Shown in pieces: positions 26,665 to 36,297 of a DNA stretch of 64,000 nt. The stretch's first letter is position 1. Every line of letters starts with the position of its first letter. This DNA is from Bacteroidales bacterium (GTDB lineage Bacteria; Bacteroidota; Bacteroidia; Bacteroidales; UBA7332), in contig JAQTZA010000006.1 of the NCBI GenBank assembly GCA_028687995.1, forward strand, positions 180,434 to 244,433. The letters are read 5' to 3'. The notes below the pieces were generated by a model. The model ran no database searches. It worked only from the letters and a program-made list of their open reading frames with translations, and was not told the origin of the DNA. The position numbers were made by a program, and so were the translations under genes.

Positions 26665-27405
26665 TTAGTTGACAATCCCGTCAACTATTGCTTTTTCAGT
26701 CATTTCGAAAAGTGAGTTGTAGTCGAACTCTTTGACCGCTATTGGAGCATGAACAGTAAAGGCGATTTTGTTACCCATTCCCAGTGGAAAAGAGCCGTAT
26801 TGAAAAAGCTTCCAGGAGTTATTTACCGATATTGGAACGACCAAAGCATTTGGAGCATATTTGCAAAGAATTTTCAATCCATTTGGAGCAAAAGTCTTGG
26901 GTGCGCCAGTAGTCGACCGAGTTCCTTCTGGAAAAATAACTGCTGAACGCTTATGGGTTTCGATGTATTCGCCCAATTGTTTCAATACAGGCAAAGCTTG
27001 TTTTGGATCTTTTCTGTCAATCAAAACCGAACCGCCATGTTTTAAGTTGAACGAAACGCTGGGAATTCCTTTCCCAAGCTCAACTTTACTCACGAATTTA
27101 GGGTGGTATTTTCTCAAAAACCAAGCGATTCCAATGATATCGTACAACCCTTGATGATTAGAGACGAAAATAATGGGTTTGTCTTCGGGAATATTTGCCT
27201 CAAATTCAACTTTACAACTTGAAAAGGTAAGTAATAAAACATGAAGTAGAAAGTAATTCAATACATCCACACTTTTTTTATGAGCCTCATAACCAAATAA
27301 CTTTAGGCTAATATATTGAATAGGGTGAAAGACGCAAATGATGAGTATAAATGAGATGTATGCTGCAAACGTAAGGGGATAAGAAAATACTTTGTTCATT
27401 TTCAA
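26665..27405 (-). CDS. 1-acyl-sn-glycerol-3-phosphate acyltransferase (PlsC family)
   Basis: 246 residues with one or two N-terminal membrane helices (~8-32 and ~45-60), the acyltransferase block I SNHQGLYDI (HX4D) and block III FPEGTRST. It acylates lysophosphatidic acid to phosphatidic acid on the inner membrane. A basic C-terminal patch is absent, as usual in this family. The gene stands alone on the minus strand, convergent with the GH25 gene and 113 bp from the MATE gene. Substrate specificity within the PlsC family cannot be told from sequence. Confidence 0.9.
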   Translation of the reverse strand: MKMNKVFSYPLTFAAYISFILIICVFHPIQYISLKLFGYEAHKKSVDVLNYFLLHVLLLTFSSCKVEFEANIPEDKPIIFVSNHQGLYDIIGIAWFLRKYHPKFVSKVELGKGIPSVSFNLKHGGSVLIDRKDPKQALPVLKQLGEYIETHKRSAVIFPEGTRSTTGAPKTFAPNGLKILCKYAPNALVVPISVNNSWKLFQYGSFPLGMGNKIAFTVHAPIAVKEFDYNSLFEMTEKAIVDGIVN

Positions 27406-27518
27406 TTTAGATTTGAAATTCCCGACAAAAGTAACGATAATTTTAAATTTATAAAATCAATGGAGTGATAAAAGTCATCTTTTCGAAATGGCGAAAGCTT
27501 CTGGGACCTTAAATTAGA

Positions 27519-28865
27519 CTACTTGCCAATAGATTTCCAATTGTAGAGAAGGATTGATAATGTTAGCGTGGCTGATAGAAAATCAGAGGCTGGAGTCGCC
27601 ATCCACACACCTTTTAATCCAAAGAAATGAGGCAACATTAAAATCATCGGAATGAGAAACAAAACCTGACGAGAAAGGCTTAGGAAAATAGATATTTTTA
27701 CTTTTCCGATTGATTGAAAGAAGCTCGAGGTTACCATCTGAAATCCGATGATTGGCATAAATACAAAAGCGGTTCGTAATCCATCAATCGCGATATTCAC
27801 CAATTCTCGATCTGTTGTAAACGCCATCGCTATTTGGCGAGGAAAGAGCATCGCCACTGCAAATCCTACAGAAGTCACGACAGTTGCTACTCGAATGGTT
27901 AGCATCAAAGTTTGCTTCATCCGGTCGTAATTGCCTGCCCCATAATTATATCCGACAATAGGCTGCATACCTTGACACAATCCAACGACTGACATAATAA
28001 CCACGATAGCAAGGGAATTCACAACGCCATTGGCGCCAATGGCCAATTCTCCTCCGTGTGATAGCAATGCATTATTGAGAATTACATTTACCAAACAAGC
28101 TGCTACATTCATCGAAAAAGGCGACATGCCAATCGAAACAATGCTTTTGACAACTTGCCATTCCAAACGAAGATTCTCGATTCGAAAGTGTAGGAAACTG
28201 CTCTTTTTAATAAAGTGCATAATTACTATCACAGCTGTAGTTGTCATTGAAATGAGCGTCGCAACTGCAGCACCACGTATTCCCCAATGAAAGACAAAAA
28301 TAAAAAGCGGGGCTAACACCGTGTTGATAATAGCACCTGTTATCATCACGTTCATCGCCTTGGTCGGATAACCCGTTGCGCGCATCACATTGTTGAAGCT
28401 GTAAGTCAATGTAGTGAATACACTGCCAGGAATAAGAATGAGAAGATACTCTTTGGCATAAGGAATCGTGTTTGGAGTACCCCCAAACAAAGTGAGGATT
28501 TCGTCGAGAAAGGTTAGCATCAAAACTATAAACAATGCCGAAAATAGGAGAGAGAGCACAATGCTATTTCCTAAAATCTTTTCAGCCCAAAGTTTGTTTT
28601 TCTGCCCCAATACGATTGAAATACGAGCAGAAGCACCGACACCAATCAACATGCCAAATGCTCCTTGAAGAATGACGATGGGAAATGTAATGGCTAATCC
28701 TGAAATGGCAAAAGCACCCACTCCATGCCCTATAAATATTCGATCTATTACATTATAAAAGGTGTTCACCAATACCCCTACGATAGCTGGTAAGGAGTAT
28801 TTCAACAGTAAACGACCAATATTTTCTGTTTCTAAGGCTTTGGTGCGGTTTTCGTCTTTCGTCAT
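27519..28865 (-). CDS. MATE family efflux transporter
   Basis: 448 residues from the ATG at 28865, which overlaps the ispG stop by one base (TAATG). An ATG 18 bp upstream inside ispG is less likely. Twelve membrane segments are arranged as two six-helix halves, typical of MatE proteins; early features are LLKYSLPAIVGVLVNTFYNVIDRIFIGHGVG and, in the second half, GLCQGMQPIVGYNYGA. Such pumps expel drugs or cationic metabolites with a Na+ or H+ gradient. The overlap implies translation coupled to ispG, though a functional link to isoprenoid synthesis is only a possibility. Confidence 0.92.
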   Translation of the reverse strand: MTKDENRTKALETENIGRLLLKYSLPAIVGVLVNTFYNVIDRIFIGHGVGAFAISGLAITFPIVILQGAFGMLIGVGASARISIVLGQKNKLWAEKILGNSIVLSLLFSALFIVLMLTFLDEILTLFGGTPNTIPYAKEYLLILIPGSVFTTLTYSFNNVMRATGYPTKAMNVMITGAIINTVLAPLFIFVFHWGIRGAAVATLISMTTTAVIVIMHFIKKSSFLHFRIENLRLEWQVVKSIVSIGMSPFSMNVAACLVNVILNNALLSHGGELAIGANGVVNSLAIVVIMSVVGLCQGMQPIVGYNYGAGNYDRMKQTLMLTIRVATVVTSVGFAVAMLFPRQIAMAFTTDRELVNIAIDGLRTAFVFMPIIGFQMVTSSFFQSIGKVKISIFLSLSRQVLFLIPMILMLPHFFGLKGVWMATPASDFLSATLTLSILLYNWKSIGK

Positions 28866-30640
28866 TATACTTTTTCTACCCAATCGCCATTTTCTTTAAT
28901 CAGATGGATTAATTTCTCTACCGATTCTTCTTCTGGAATGTTACGTTCAATACACACTTTGCCTTTGTAGAGGCTGATTTTTCCACGACCTGCCCCTACA
29001 TATCCGTAGTCAGCATCCGCCATTTCACCAGGTCCATTTACGATACAGCCCATGATGCCAATTTTCAAACCAGTCAGGTGCGATGTCACTGCTTTTATTT
29101 TCGCAATCGTAGGTTCTAGACTAAACAACGTACGACCACAACCCGGACAAGAGATATATTCTGTTTTACTGACTCTCAACCGTGCAGCTTGTAGAATACC
29201 AAACATCAACGAGTGTGTTTCTTGAGCAGATACCTCGCCACTGTTGAGGATAAAGATTCCGTCACCAAATCCATCGAGCAAAAGAGGTCCAAAATCAGCA
29301 GCCGCTTTTACCATCAAAGTTTCGGCTTTGCTTTCGGCATAATGACGACCAATAATCACGGGATTTGTAATCTTATTAATCAATAATTTGTGGAAAAATG
29401 CACGTTGTTCTCCAACGCCATTGAGATGATTGGTAAGTAAAAGCACCACAACGTGAGGATTCGTTTTTAACCCTTCGCATACATCCAATGACAACTCATC
29501 GTACACTATTGGTAAAAATACTGGCTCTGTATAATTCGTTTTCAATAGATCCTCTACTGAAATAATCGCAAATTCATTGCCTTCTCTGTCGAATACTCTA
29601 TCTACCGAAACCAAATAGTCGTGAGCAGGATCGGTCTGTTTGCTCAAGGATGACATCACCACTGGATGATTTGTGCCGCCGATGCCCTGAACAGCAACTG
29701 ATATTCGTTTTTCGGGAGCGAAGAAGTTGAAATCAGGCGATTGTTCTGCTACGATAGGTTGATGATTTTCTCTTTCTAAGATATAGTCTGCCAATCCTTT
29801 TGCAACTGGTACTTCATTTTCTGGTGGTTCGCTCAGCGATACTCTAATCGTATCGCCATATCCGTCAGCCAATAGTGCGCCAATTCCTAAAGCTGATTTA
29901 ATCCGTCCATCTTCTCCATCGCCGGCTTCGGTCACGCCTAAGTGAATTGGAAATTTCATACCTTCACGTTCCATCACCTCTACCAGCCATCTCACTGAAC
30001 GTACCATGACTACAGTATTGGATGCTTTCATCGATATAACTACGTCGAAGAAGTCGTTGGCAACGCAAAGGCGTAAAAACTCCATACACGACTCTACCAT
30101 TCCTTCGGGTGTGTCGCCGTATCGGCTCATTATTCTATCGGATAGCGATCCGTGATTCACCCCAATGCGCACTGCTGTATGATTTGCTTTGCAGATTTCT
30201 AGAAAAGGTAGAAAGCGATCAGAAATCTTTTGTAATTCCTGCGCATACTCCTCATCGGTATATTCGATTTGTTCAAACATGCGAGCAGAATCTACATAAT
30301 TACCTGGATTGACACGTACTTTCTCTACTTCTTTGGCCGCAGCATCACCCGCTTTGGGATTGAAATGTATGTCGGCAATGAGTGGTGTCGCATATCCTCT
30401 TTCGAACAAGCCTTCGCGAATATTTCTCAAATTTTCTGCTTCACGTACTCCTTGGGCCGTACATCGTACATAATCGGCTCCTTTTTCGATGATTCGTATA
30501 GCTTGCTCAATCGTTGCTTCAGTCTCCATTGTAGATGTGTTGGTCATCGATTGAATGCGGATTGGAAAATGACTTCCGAGAGGAGCATTCCCCACTGTTA
30601 CGTTAGAAGTCTCTCTGCGTTTATAGTTGAATAGGTTCAT
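28865..30640 (-). CDS. ispG: (E)-4-hydroxy-3-methylbut-2-enyl-diphosphate synthase (long IspG)
   Basis: 591 residues: an N-terminal TIM barrel (IRIQSMTNTSTMETEAT, ADIHFNPKAGDAAAKEVEKVRVNPGNY), a ~220-residue insertion (about 270-480), and a C-terminal [4Fe-4S] domain with the cysteines of CPGCGRT and GCIVNGPGE. The enzyme reduces MEcPP to HMBPP in the MEP pathway. The inserted domain is the known large form shared by Bacteroidota, Chlamydiae and plants; the enterobacterial form is ~370 residues. The minus-strand box TATCTTTG 20 bp upstream marks the promoter. MATE is co-transcribed. Confidence 0.96.
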   Translation of the reverse strand: MNLFNYKRRETSNVTVGNAPLGSHFPIRIQSMTNTSTMETEATIEQAIRIIEKGADYVRCTAQGVREAENLRNIREGLFERGYATPLIADIHFNPKAGDAAAKEVEKVRVNPGNYVDSARMFEQIEYTDEEYAQELQKISDRFLPFLEICKANHTAVRIGVNHGSLSDRIMSRYGDTPEGMVESCMEFLRLCVANDFFDVVISMKASNTVVMVRSVRWLVEVMEREGMKFPIHLGVTEAGDGEDGRIKSALGIGALLADGYGDTIRVSLSEPPENEVPVAKGLADYILERENHQPIVAEQSPDFNFFAPEKRISVAVQGIGGTNHPVVMSSLSKQTDPAHDYLVSVDRVFDREGNEFAIISVEDLLKTNYTEPVFLPIVYDELSLDVCEGLKTNPHVVVLLLTNHLNGVGEQRAFFHKLLINKITNPVIIGRHYAESKAETLMVKAAADFGPLLLDGFGDGIFILNSGEVSAQETHSLMFGILQAARLRVSKTEYISCPGCGRTLFSLEPTIAKIKAVTSHLTGLKIGIMGCIVNGPGEMADADYGYVGAGRGKISLYKGKVCIERNIPEEESVEKLIHLIKENGDWVEKV

Positions 30641-30660
30641 ATCATTTTATTTTACAAGAA

Positions 30661-30668
30661 CAAAGATA
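30661..30668 (-). promoter_or_regulatory. -7 box of ispG
   Basis: The minus strand reads TATCTTTG, a perfect Bacteroidota -7 box 20 bp before the ispG ATG. No good -33 element is visible. Confidence 0.45.
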
Positions 30669-30877
30669 TAGAAATTGGGCTATTTATCTCGATTTCGGTT
30701 TTGACAATCTCAAAAATCATCAAACAAAAATCACGTTTAAGAATAACAGAGAAATTGCCGATAGTGTTCCCTTGTGTTGCGAATAAATGTGGAAAGCGAT
30801 AATTGATTTGTTTAATTAAAAAGAAACTAAAACTAAAAACGACCTACAAGTCAATGTAAGTCGTTGATAATCAGCAG

Positions 30878-30952
30878 TCGGGGTGATACGATTCGAACGT
30901 ACGACCACACGCCCCCCAGACGTGTACTCTAACCGGGCTGAGCTACACCCCG
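30878..30952 (-). tRNA. tRNA-Pro (anticodon GGG)
   Basis: The minus strand folds as a full cloverleaf: acceptor CGGGGTG/CACCCCG, D arm GCTC/GAGT, anticodon stem CACGT/GCGTG with loop CTGGGGG (anticodon GGG), T arm GTACG/CGTAT with loop TTCGAAT, discriminator A. The 3' CCA is not encoded, as is common in the phylum. Length 75 nt. Confidence 0.97.
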
Positions 30953-31026
30953 CTTTTGCGAGTGCAAATGTAAATAATTATTTTTGAAATTGCCAATTGG
31001 AAATTTTAAAAAAAACGTCAATTAAT

Positions 31027-32094
31027 TTATCCCTCAAAACTTTTCAAATAAAAGTCGAAAGCAGAGTAGATTTGTTCTGTGGATGCTTGTTGGTTTATAC
31101 GAATATCGCCAATTTCGCCCATCATTGTAAAGTTGATAATGCCCGACTCATTTTTTTTGTCATGCATCATCAAAGCACACAGTCGTTCATAATCTTGTGG
31201 TGTGAATGCGAATTTCCCATAATGATGATTTACAAATTCAACGGTCTGATCCAATTTCTTTTTGGGAAAGTTTACAATTAGAGTGGAAAGAAATAGTTCG
31301 CAAACCAGGCCCCAAGCAACGGCGTAACCGTGAGGGACAGAACGATTCTCTTCGAAGGAGAGACTCTCGAAAGCGTGACCAACTGTATGGCCTAGATTTA
31401 GTGCTTTTCGGATGCCGTGTTCGTATGGATCTTCGAGCACGATTCGCTCTTTTACTGCCACAGATTCTCCTACCAATTGAGTGAGGTGGTCAAAATCAAT
31501 GTTTACGAGATTAAAATTCAATAGTTTTTGATAATCTTCATCGTTGCTTATAATGCCATGTTTTAGCATTTCGGCATATCCAGACAGAATGTTTGTGGCA
31601 TCCAATGTTTTGAAAAACTCAGAATACAAAATAACCGCTACGGCTGGACTAAAAACACCGATCTCATTTTTTAAACCGTTGAAGTTAATGCCAGTTTTTC
31701 CACCAACCGCAGCATCAACCGCACCTAACACAGTTGTCGGAATATTGATGAATTGAATTCCCCGCTTAAAGGTTGAAGCCGCAAATCCACCCAAATCGGT
31801 TACCATTCCGCCACCCAAATTTATCAATAATGATTTGCGGGAAGCCTCATGTTTGCTTAGCTCCATCCAAACTGACGCCAAAGCTTCAATCGTTTTGTGG
31901 GTATCGTCAGCCTCAATCATAATTTGATGTGCATCCTTCAATCGATCGACTGATAGCAGATGTGGCAAGCAGAGGTTATGAGTATTTCTGTCGGTTAAAA
32001 TAAAGACTCTGTCGAAAGATATTTCTGATAAAATTCTGCTTACATCTTCGTTGAGGTGCTTGCTTATGATTACATTTTGCTTCATCAAACTCAA
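31027..32094 (-). CDS. aroB: 3-dehydroquinate synthase
   Basis: 355 residues with the DHQS signatures LINLGGGMVTDLGGFAASTFKRG (NAD-binding), IPTTVLGAVDAAVGGKTGINF, and the zinc ligands in GYAEMLKHG, LNLGHTVGHAFE and VPHGYAVAWG. It converts DAHP to 3-dehydroquinate, step two of the shikimate pathway. The start may be the second methionine (MKQNVIISKHL) three codons in. It stands alone with its own promoter box upstream. The C-terminal tail is normal. Confidence 0.95.
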   Translation of the reverse strand: MSLMKQNVIISKHLNEDVSRILSEISFDRVFILTDRNTHNLCLPHLLSVDRLKDAHQIMIEADDTHKTIEALASVWMELSKHEASRKSLLINLGGGMVTDLGGFAASTFKRGIQFINIPTTVLGAVDAAVGGKTGINFNGLKNEIGVFSPAVAVILYSEFFKTLDATNILSGYAEMLKHGIISNDEDYQKLLNFNLVNIDFDHLTQLVGESVAVKERIVLEDPYEHGIRKALNLGHTVGHAFESLSFEENRSVPHGYAVAWGLVCELFLSTLIVNFPKKKLDQTVEFVNHHYGKFAFTPQDYERLCALMMHDKKNESGIINFTMMGEIGDIRINQQASTEQIYSAFDFYLKSFEG

Positions 32095-32173
32095 AGTATT
32101 GGTATTTCTGCATTTTTCACTCTGCGGTAAAAGGCAAGTTGCAGAAAGATATTTCTATTAATATTATGTGCCA

Positions 32174-32205
32174 CAAAGATACAAATTTTCGACAAACTAA
32201 AATTG
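32174..32205 (-). promoter_or_regulatory. Promoter of aroB
   Basis: The minus strand has TATCTTTG (32174-32181) preceded by a T-rich -33 region with TTTTAG about 21 bp upstream. The 5' UTR would be ~75 nt. Confidence 0.5.
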
Positions 32206-32296
32206 CGAGCCATTTCACATTGCCCTTTTTATGAATACGAAAGCGGATATTGATAAATTTTTCCTACTTTTAGGGTCAATATCAAAACCGAGGCAA

Positions 32297-32677
32297 ATGA
32301 AAGAGGAAAGTTCGTGGATTTATGTAGTCATAATGATTATTGTGTCGCTGATAAGTACGTTTGGGAAAAAGAAGAAACAACCCAATCTGGAACGTACTCC
32401 ACCCATAAATGAAGAAAAAGAGGAAGAAGAGTTTTTCCCTCCCGTACAGCCTGCAAATGTGCGAGTAATACGAAAAAAGAAAATTATACAAGCTGCAACA
32501 GATACAACATTAGCTCCTGAACTATTAAATGATAATAGTCAACCCAGTATGAATCAGTCAAAAAAACCACTTGAATTATTTGAGGAAGAGAGTGCTCCAC
32601 TGTCTGTTCGTTTCGAAAATGTAGAAGATGCAAAAACAGCATTCCTTTATTCCGAAATTTTCAACAGAAAATATTGA
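32297..32677 (+). CDS. Small membrane-anchored protein of unknown function
   Basis: Starting at the ATG at 32297 gives 126 residues: MKEESSWIYVVIMIIVSLIS places a single membrane helix at ~7-22. It is followed by a basic stretch (KKKKQ), an acidic run (EEKEEEEFFPP), another basic stretch (RVIRKKK) and a polar tail that ends with a short helix (DAKTAFLYSEIFNRKY). The final 'A...YSEIFNRKY' motif recurs in small Bacteroidota proteins of unknown role. The earlier ATG at 32231 would put 22 polar residues before the helix. No partner is evident. Confidence 0.6.
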   Translation: MKEESSWIYVVIMIIVSLISTFGKKKKQPNLERTPPINEEKEEEEFFPPVQPANVRVIRKKKIIQAATDTTLAPELLNDNSQPSMNQSKKPLELFEEESAPLSVRFENVEDAKTAFLYSEIFNRKY

Positions 32678-32887
32678 ATGTATCGCTATCTGAGTTCCTC
32701 CATCTTTACTTTTATGAGTAGAGATGGTTTTTTTTGTCCGTCAAAATTCAAAAAATGACTTTTTCGTCCACTTTTTATTAATTGACTAAATTTTTCTTTA
32801 ATTATCTTTTGTCTCTCCTCGAATATTTGTAATTTCGCAGCGCAATTGAATTTACTCCTACGCATTCATTTATATACATTATAAGAC

Positions 32888-34381
32888 ATGGCATTAAAAT
32901 TCATTTCAGCCGAAGAGGCTGCAACTTACGTTAAGCACGGCGACAATATTGGTTTTAGTGGATTTACTGCAGCGGGTAGTCCCAAAGTAGTAGCGCAAGA
33001 GATTGCTAAAATCGCTGAAGCAGAACATGAAAAAGGCAATCCATTCAAATTAGGATTGTTTACTGGGGCATCTTCAGGTGATACACTTGATGGAGCTCTT
33101 TCGAGAGCTAATGCAGTGAGATTTAGAACCCCTTATCAGTCAAACAAAGATTTACGCGCAGCCATTAATAGCCATGAGTCGCACTACTTCGACTATCACC
33201 TTTCTCAATTGGCGCAAGATATGCGATATGGCTTTTTAGGGAAAGTGAATGTGGCAATTATTGAAGCTGCAGATGTGTCTGAAGAGGGTGAAATTGTGTT
33301 GACATCGGCAGTGGGAATTTCACCAACTGTTTGCCAACTTGCTGACATTATTATTATAGAGTTGAATAAAAATCAGCCCAAAGAATTAAGAGGATTTCAC
33401 GATATTTATCTGCCGCTTGATCCACCTCATCGAAGAGAGATACCAATTTATAAGCCAAGTGATAGAGTAGGTTCACCAGTCGTAAAAGTTGATCCAAAGA
33501 AAATTGTAGGTGTAGTTGAGACGAATCTGACAGATAATGTCTCTCCCTTTTCTCCACTCGACGAAACAACTCTAAAACTAGGTGAGAATACGGCAAATTT
33601 CCTTGCCGCAGAGCTAAAAGCCGGTCGGATACCAAAAGAATTTCTACCAATTCAGTCGGGTGTTGGTAATATCGCCAATGCTGTTTTGTTTGGTCTGGGT
33701 CATAATCCCGAAATTCCTGCATTCGAAATGTACACGGAAGTAATTCAAGATGCTGTGGTTGAATTAATAAAAAATGGTCAATGTAAATTTGCCAGTGGCT
33801 GTTCTTTAACGTTGAGCGATCCTGTAATGAAAGAGGTGTATGAAAATCTCGAATTTTACCGCGATAAATTTGTGTTGCGCAATCAAGAAATCACAAACAA
33901 TCCAGAAGTAGTACGTCGTTTAGGATTAATCACCATCAATACAGCTCTCGAAGCAGATATTTTTGGTAACATCAACTCGACACACGTAGTGGGAACCAAA
34001 ATGATGAACGGAATTGGTGGCTCGGGAGATTTTACTCGAAACGCCTATATGTCAATTTTCGTAACACCCTCTATTGCAAAAGGAGGAGCAATCAGCTCAT
34101 TCGTGCCGATGGCTGCTCACGTCGATCATAACGAACATTCAGTAAAAATTATCATTACAGAAAATGGTGTGGCAGATTTACGTGGCAAATCACCCATTCA
34201 ACGAGCACACGAAATTATCGAAAATTGTGTACATCCTCAATACCAACAATTGTTGTGGGACTATCTCGAATTGGGTCAAAAAGGACATACACCTCAAAAT
34301 CTGATGGCTTGTATGGCTTTTCATACTCAATTCACCAAAACAGGAGATATGCGTACAGTTGATTGGAATGAATTTATTTGA
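32888..34381 (+). CDS. Acetyl-CoA hydrolase/CoA-transferase family protein (succinyl-CoA:acetate type)
   Basis: 497 residues. The two CoA-transferase halves show the N-terminal GFSGFTAAGSPKVVAQE, the central glutamate motif FEMYTEVIQDAVVELI (probable catalytic Glu) and the C-terminal GIGGSGDFTRNAYMSIF. In fermenting Bacteroidota such enzymes transfer CoA between acetyl-, succinyl- or propionyl-CoA and free acids, or hydrolyse acetyl-CoA, when acetate and propionate are made. Exact donor and acceptor cannot be read from sequence. The gene is monocistronic, ending in a strong terminator. Confidence 0.88.
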   Translation: MALKFISAEEAATYVKHGDNIGFSGFTAAGSPKVVAQEIAKIAEAEHEKGNPFKLGLFTGASSGDTLDGALSRANAVRFRTPYQSNKDLRAAINSHESHYFDYHLSQLAQDMRYGFLGKVNVAIIEAADVSEEGEIVLTSAVGISPTVCQLADIIIIELNKNQPKELRGFHDIYLPLDPPHRREIPIYKPSDRVGSPVVKVDPKKIVGVVETNLTDNVSPFSPLDETTLKLGENTANFLAAELKAGRIPKEFLPIQSGVGNIANAVLFGLGHNPEIPAFEMYTEVIQDAVVELIKNGQCKFASGCSLTLSDPVMKEVYENLEFYRDKFVLRNQEITNNPEVVRRLGLITINTALEADIFGNINSTHVVGTKMMNGIGGSGDFTRNAYMSIFVTPSIAKGGAISSFVPMAAHVDHNEHSVKIIITENGVADLRGKSPIQRAHEIIENCVHPQYQQLLWDYLELGQKGHTPQNLMACMAFHTQFTKTGDMRTVDWNEFI

Positions 34382-34406
34382 AACAATACCTAATGATTAA
34401 AAAGAG

Positions 34407-34440
34407 ACACGCTTCAACTTTTTTTTTGAAGCGTGTTTTG
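34407..34440 (+). terminator. Terminator after the CoA-transferase gene
   Basis: An 11-bp stem ACACGCTTCAA / TTGAAGCGTGT is followed by TTTTGTTT. Confidence 0.85.
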
Positions 34441-34553
34441 TTTCGTAAGTTTTGTTTTGTCAATAAATTAGATGATAATGTGATAAATTAAAGCAAATAG
34501 GATAAAAAAACTTATATATTCGCTTTAAATTGTTTAAAAAATAGTTGAATTGA

Positions 34554-34583
34554 TTTGTTTATAAAATAATTTGTATATATTTG
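34554..34583 (+). promoter_or_regulatory. Promoter of the leucine operon
   Basis: TTTG at 34554-34557 and TATATTTG at 34576-34583 are separated by 18 bp, close to the Bacteroidota -33/-7 consensus. Transcription would start near 34590, about 12 nt before the leader peptide ATG. Confidence 0.6.
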
Positions 34584-34601
34584 CATCATTAAAAAAAACG
34601 A

Positions 34602-34685
34602 ATGAACGCTTTAACAACTAATATTTTACTGCTAGGCATTATTATTCTACTGAGAAAATCAGTTGGAAGTGAGTTTAGTGTGTGA
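34602..34685 (+). CDS. leuL: Leu/Ile-rich leader peptide of the leu operon
   Basis: A 27-codon frame (MNALTTNILLLGIIILLRKS and seven further residues) lies between the promoter and an intrinsic terminator. Six leucine and four isoleucine codons cluster in codons 4-17, including runs LLL, III and LL. That is the expected composition for ribosome-mediated attenuation that senses charged Leu and Ile tRNAs. It is too short for normal gene calling. Its stop overlaps the region that can pair with the terminator's 5' arm. I use leuL by analogy with the proteobacterial leader. Confidence 0.75.
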   Translation: MNALTTNILLLGIIILLRKSVGSEFSV

Positions 34686-34745
34686 TTATGTTTCGCGTTT
34701 GTGTTCAGAAAGCCTTTCTCACTTCTAAGTGGAAAAGGCTTTTTT
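34666..34745 (+). promoter_or_regulatory. Leucine operon attenuator (antiterminator/terminator pair)
   Basis: The terminator hairpin is at 34711-34740: outer stem AGCCTTT/AAAGGCT and inner stem CACTT/AAGTG, followed by TTTTT to 34745. GAAGTGAG at 34666-34673, inside the leader coding region, is exactly complementary to CTCACTTC at 34718-34725. The leader RNA can therefore form a competing antiterminator that breaks the terminator. Ribosome stalling at the Leu/Ile codons just upstream would favour it. A pausing hairpin upstream was not convincingly found. Confidence 0.7.
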
Positions 34746-34786
34746 CGTACTTGTATTAAAATTTAAATAGTATAAATCGTATATTT

Positions 34787-36283
34787 ATGTCTGATAAATT
34801 ATTTATTTTCGACACTACGCTTAGAGACGGCGAGCAAGTCCCTGGTTGTCAATTGAATACAATTGAGAAGATTCAAGTGGCAAAAGCACTAGAAGATTTG
34901 GGAGTGGATGTTATCGAAGCAGGATTCCCAATATCAAGCCCAGGTGATTTCAATTCAGTGATTGAAATTTCGAAAGCGGTAACATGGCCAACCATTTGTG
35001 CATTAACACGAGCAGTGCAAAAAGATATTGAAGTTGCCGCAGACGCCCTTAAATTTGCAAAACGCAAGAGAATACATACAGGGATCGGTACATCAGATTA
35101 CCATATTAAATATAAGTTTAACTCTACACGCGAAGAGGTCATCGAAAGAGCAGTTGCTGCCGTTAAGTACGCCAAACGATTTGTAGAAGATGTAGAATTT
35201 TATGCAGAAGATGCCGGTCGCTCTGATAACGAATACCTGGCTCGCGTGGTAGAAGCCGTTATCAAAGCTGGAGCCACTGTCGTAAATATTCCCGACACAA
35301 CTGGCTATTGCCTACCTCACGAATATGGAGCAAAAATAAAATATCTCGTTGATCATGTTAGTGGTATTGAAAATGCAATTATCTCTACACATTGTCATAA
35401 TGACTTGGGTATGGCCACAGCAAATACTATTTCTGGGGTTTTGAATGGAGCGCGTCAGGTAGAGGTCACAATTAATGGTATCGGTGAGCGAGCTGGCAAT
35501 ACTTCACTCGAAGAGGTAGCAATGATTTTGAAAAGTCACAAAGACTTGTTGATTGATACCAATATCAATACCAAAAAAATCTATGGAATGAGCCGCATGG
35601 TTTCGAGTTTGATGAATATGCCTGTGCAACCCAACAAAGCAATCGTAGGCCGTAATGCCTTTGCTCACTCGTCTGGTATTCACCAAGATGGTGTGTTGAA
35701 AAATCGCGAGAGCTACGAAATCATCGATCCAAAAGATGTAGGTATCGACGAAAACTCTATCGTATTGACAGCTCGAAGCGGACGCGCAGCTTTGAAACAT
35801 CGCTTAGAGGTATTAGGGGTAATCCTCGATAAAGAAGCTTTGGATACTGCTTACGAAGATTTCTTGAAATTAGCCGATAAGAAAAAGGACATCAACGACG
35901 ACGATGTGTTGATGTTAGTAGGCAAAGAACGCCAAGAGCACAGCCGCATCAAACTCGAATATTTGCAAGTGAGCTCTGGAATCGGCATCAAACCAGTGGC
36001 AAGTGTTTGCTTGAATATTGCTGGTGAGAAATTCGAAGCGGCTTCGTCGGGCAATGGCCCTGTAGATGCAGCGTTGAATGCCATCAAACAGATTCTTCGT
36101 CGCACTACAGTCGTGAAAGAGTTCCTGATTCAAGCCATGACCAAAGGCAGCGAAGACGTGGGCAAAGTGCACATGCAAGTAGAATACGACGGTGCTGTTT
36201 ACTACGGATTTGGTGCAAATACCGATATTGTTGCTGCTTCAGTTGAGGCATATATCGATGCAATTAATAAATTTGTGAAATAA
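34787..36283 (+). CDS. leuA: 2-isopropylmalate synthase
   Basis: 498 residues: a catalytic TIM barrel ([17 protein letters not shown], metal ligands in [11 protein letters not shown]), the linker region with [15 protein letters not shown], and the C-terminal LeuA dimerisation/regulatory domain (~390-498) that binds leucine for feedback inhibition. It condenses 2-oxoisovalerate with acetyl-CoA, the first committed step of leucine synthesis. The gene starts 42 bp after the attenuator. The barrel motif 'GEQVPG' is of the LeuA type, unlike the 'GEQTSG' of the homologue at 38604. Confidence 0.95.
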   Translation: MSDKLFIFDTTLRDGEQVPGCQLNTIEKIQVAKALEDLGVDVIEAGFPISSPGDFNSVIEISKAVTWPTICALTRAVQKDIEVAADALKFAKRKRIHTGIGTSDYHIKYKFNSTREEVIERAVAAVKYAKRFVEDVEFYAEDAGRSDNEYLARVVEAVIKAGATVVNIPDTTGYCLPHEYGAKIKYLVDHVSGIENAIISTHCHNDLGMATANTISGVLNGARQVEVTINGIGERAGNTSLEEVAMILKSHKDLLIDTNINTKKIYGMSRMVSSLMNMPVQPNKAIVGRNAFAHSSGIHQDGVLKNRESYEIIDPKDVGIDENSIVLTARSGRAALKHRLEVLGVILDKEALDTAYEDFLKLADKKKDINDDDVLMLVGKERQEHSRIKLEYLQVSSGIGIKPVASVCLNIAGEKFEAASSGNGPVDAALNAIKQILRRTTVVKEFLIQAMTKGSEDVGKVHMQVEYDGAVYYGFGANTDIVAASVEAYIDAINKFVK

Positions 36284-36297
36284 TCCACCGATTGTAC

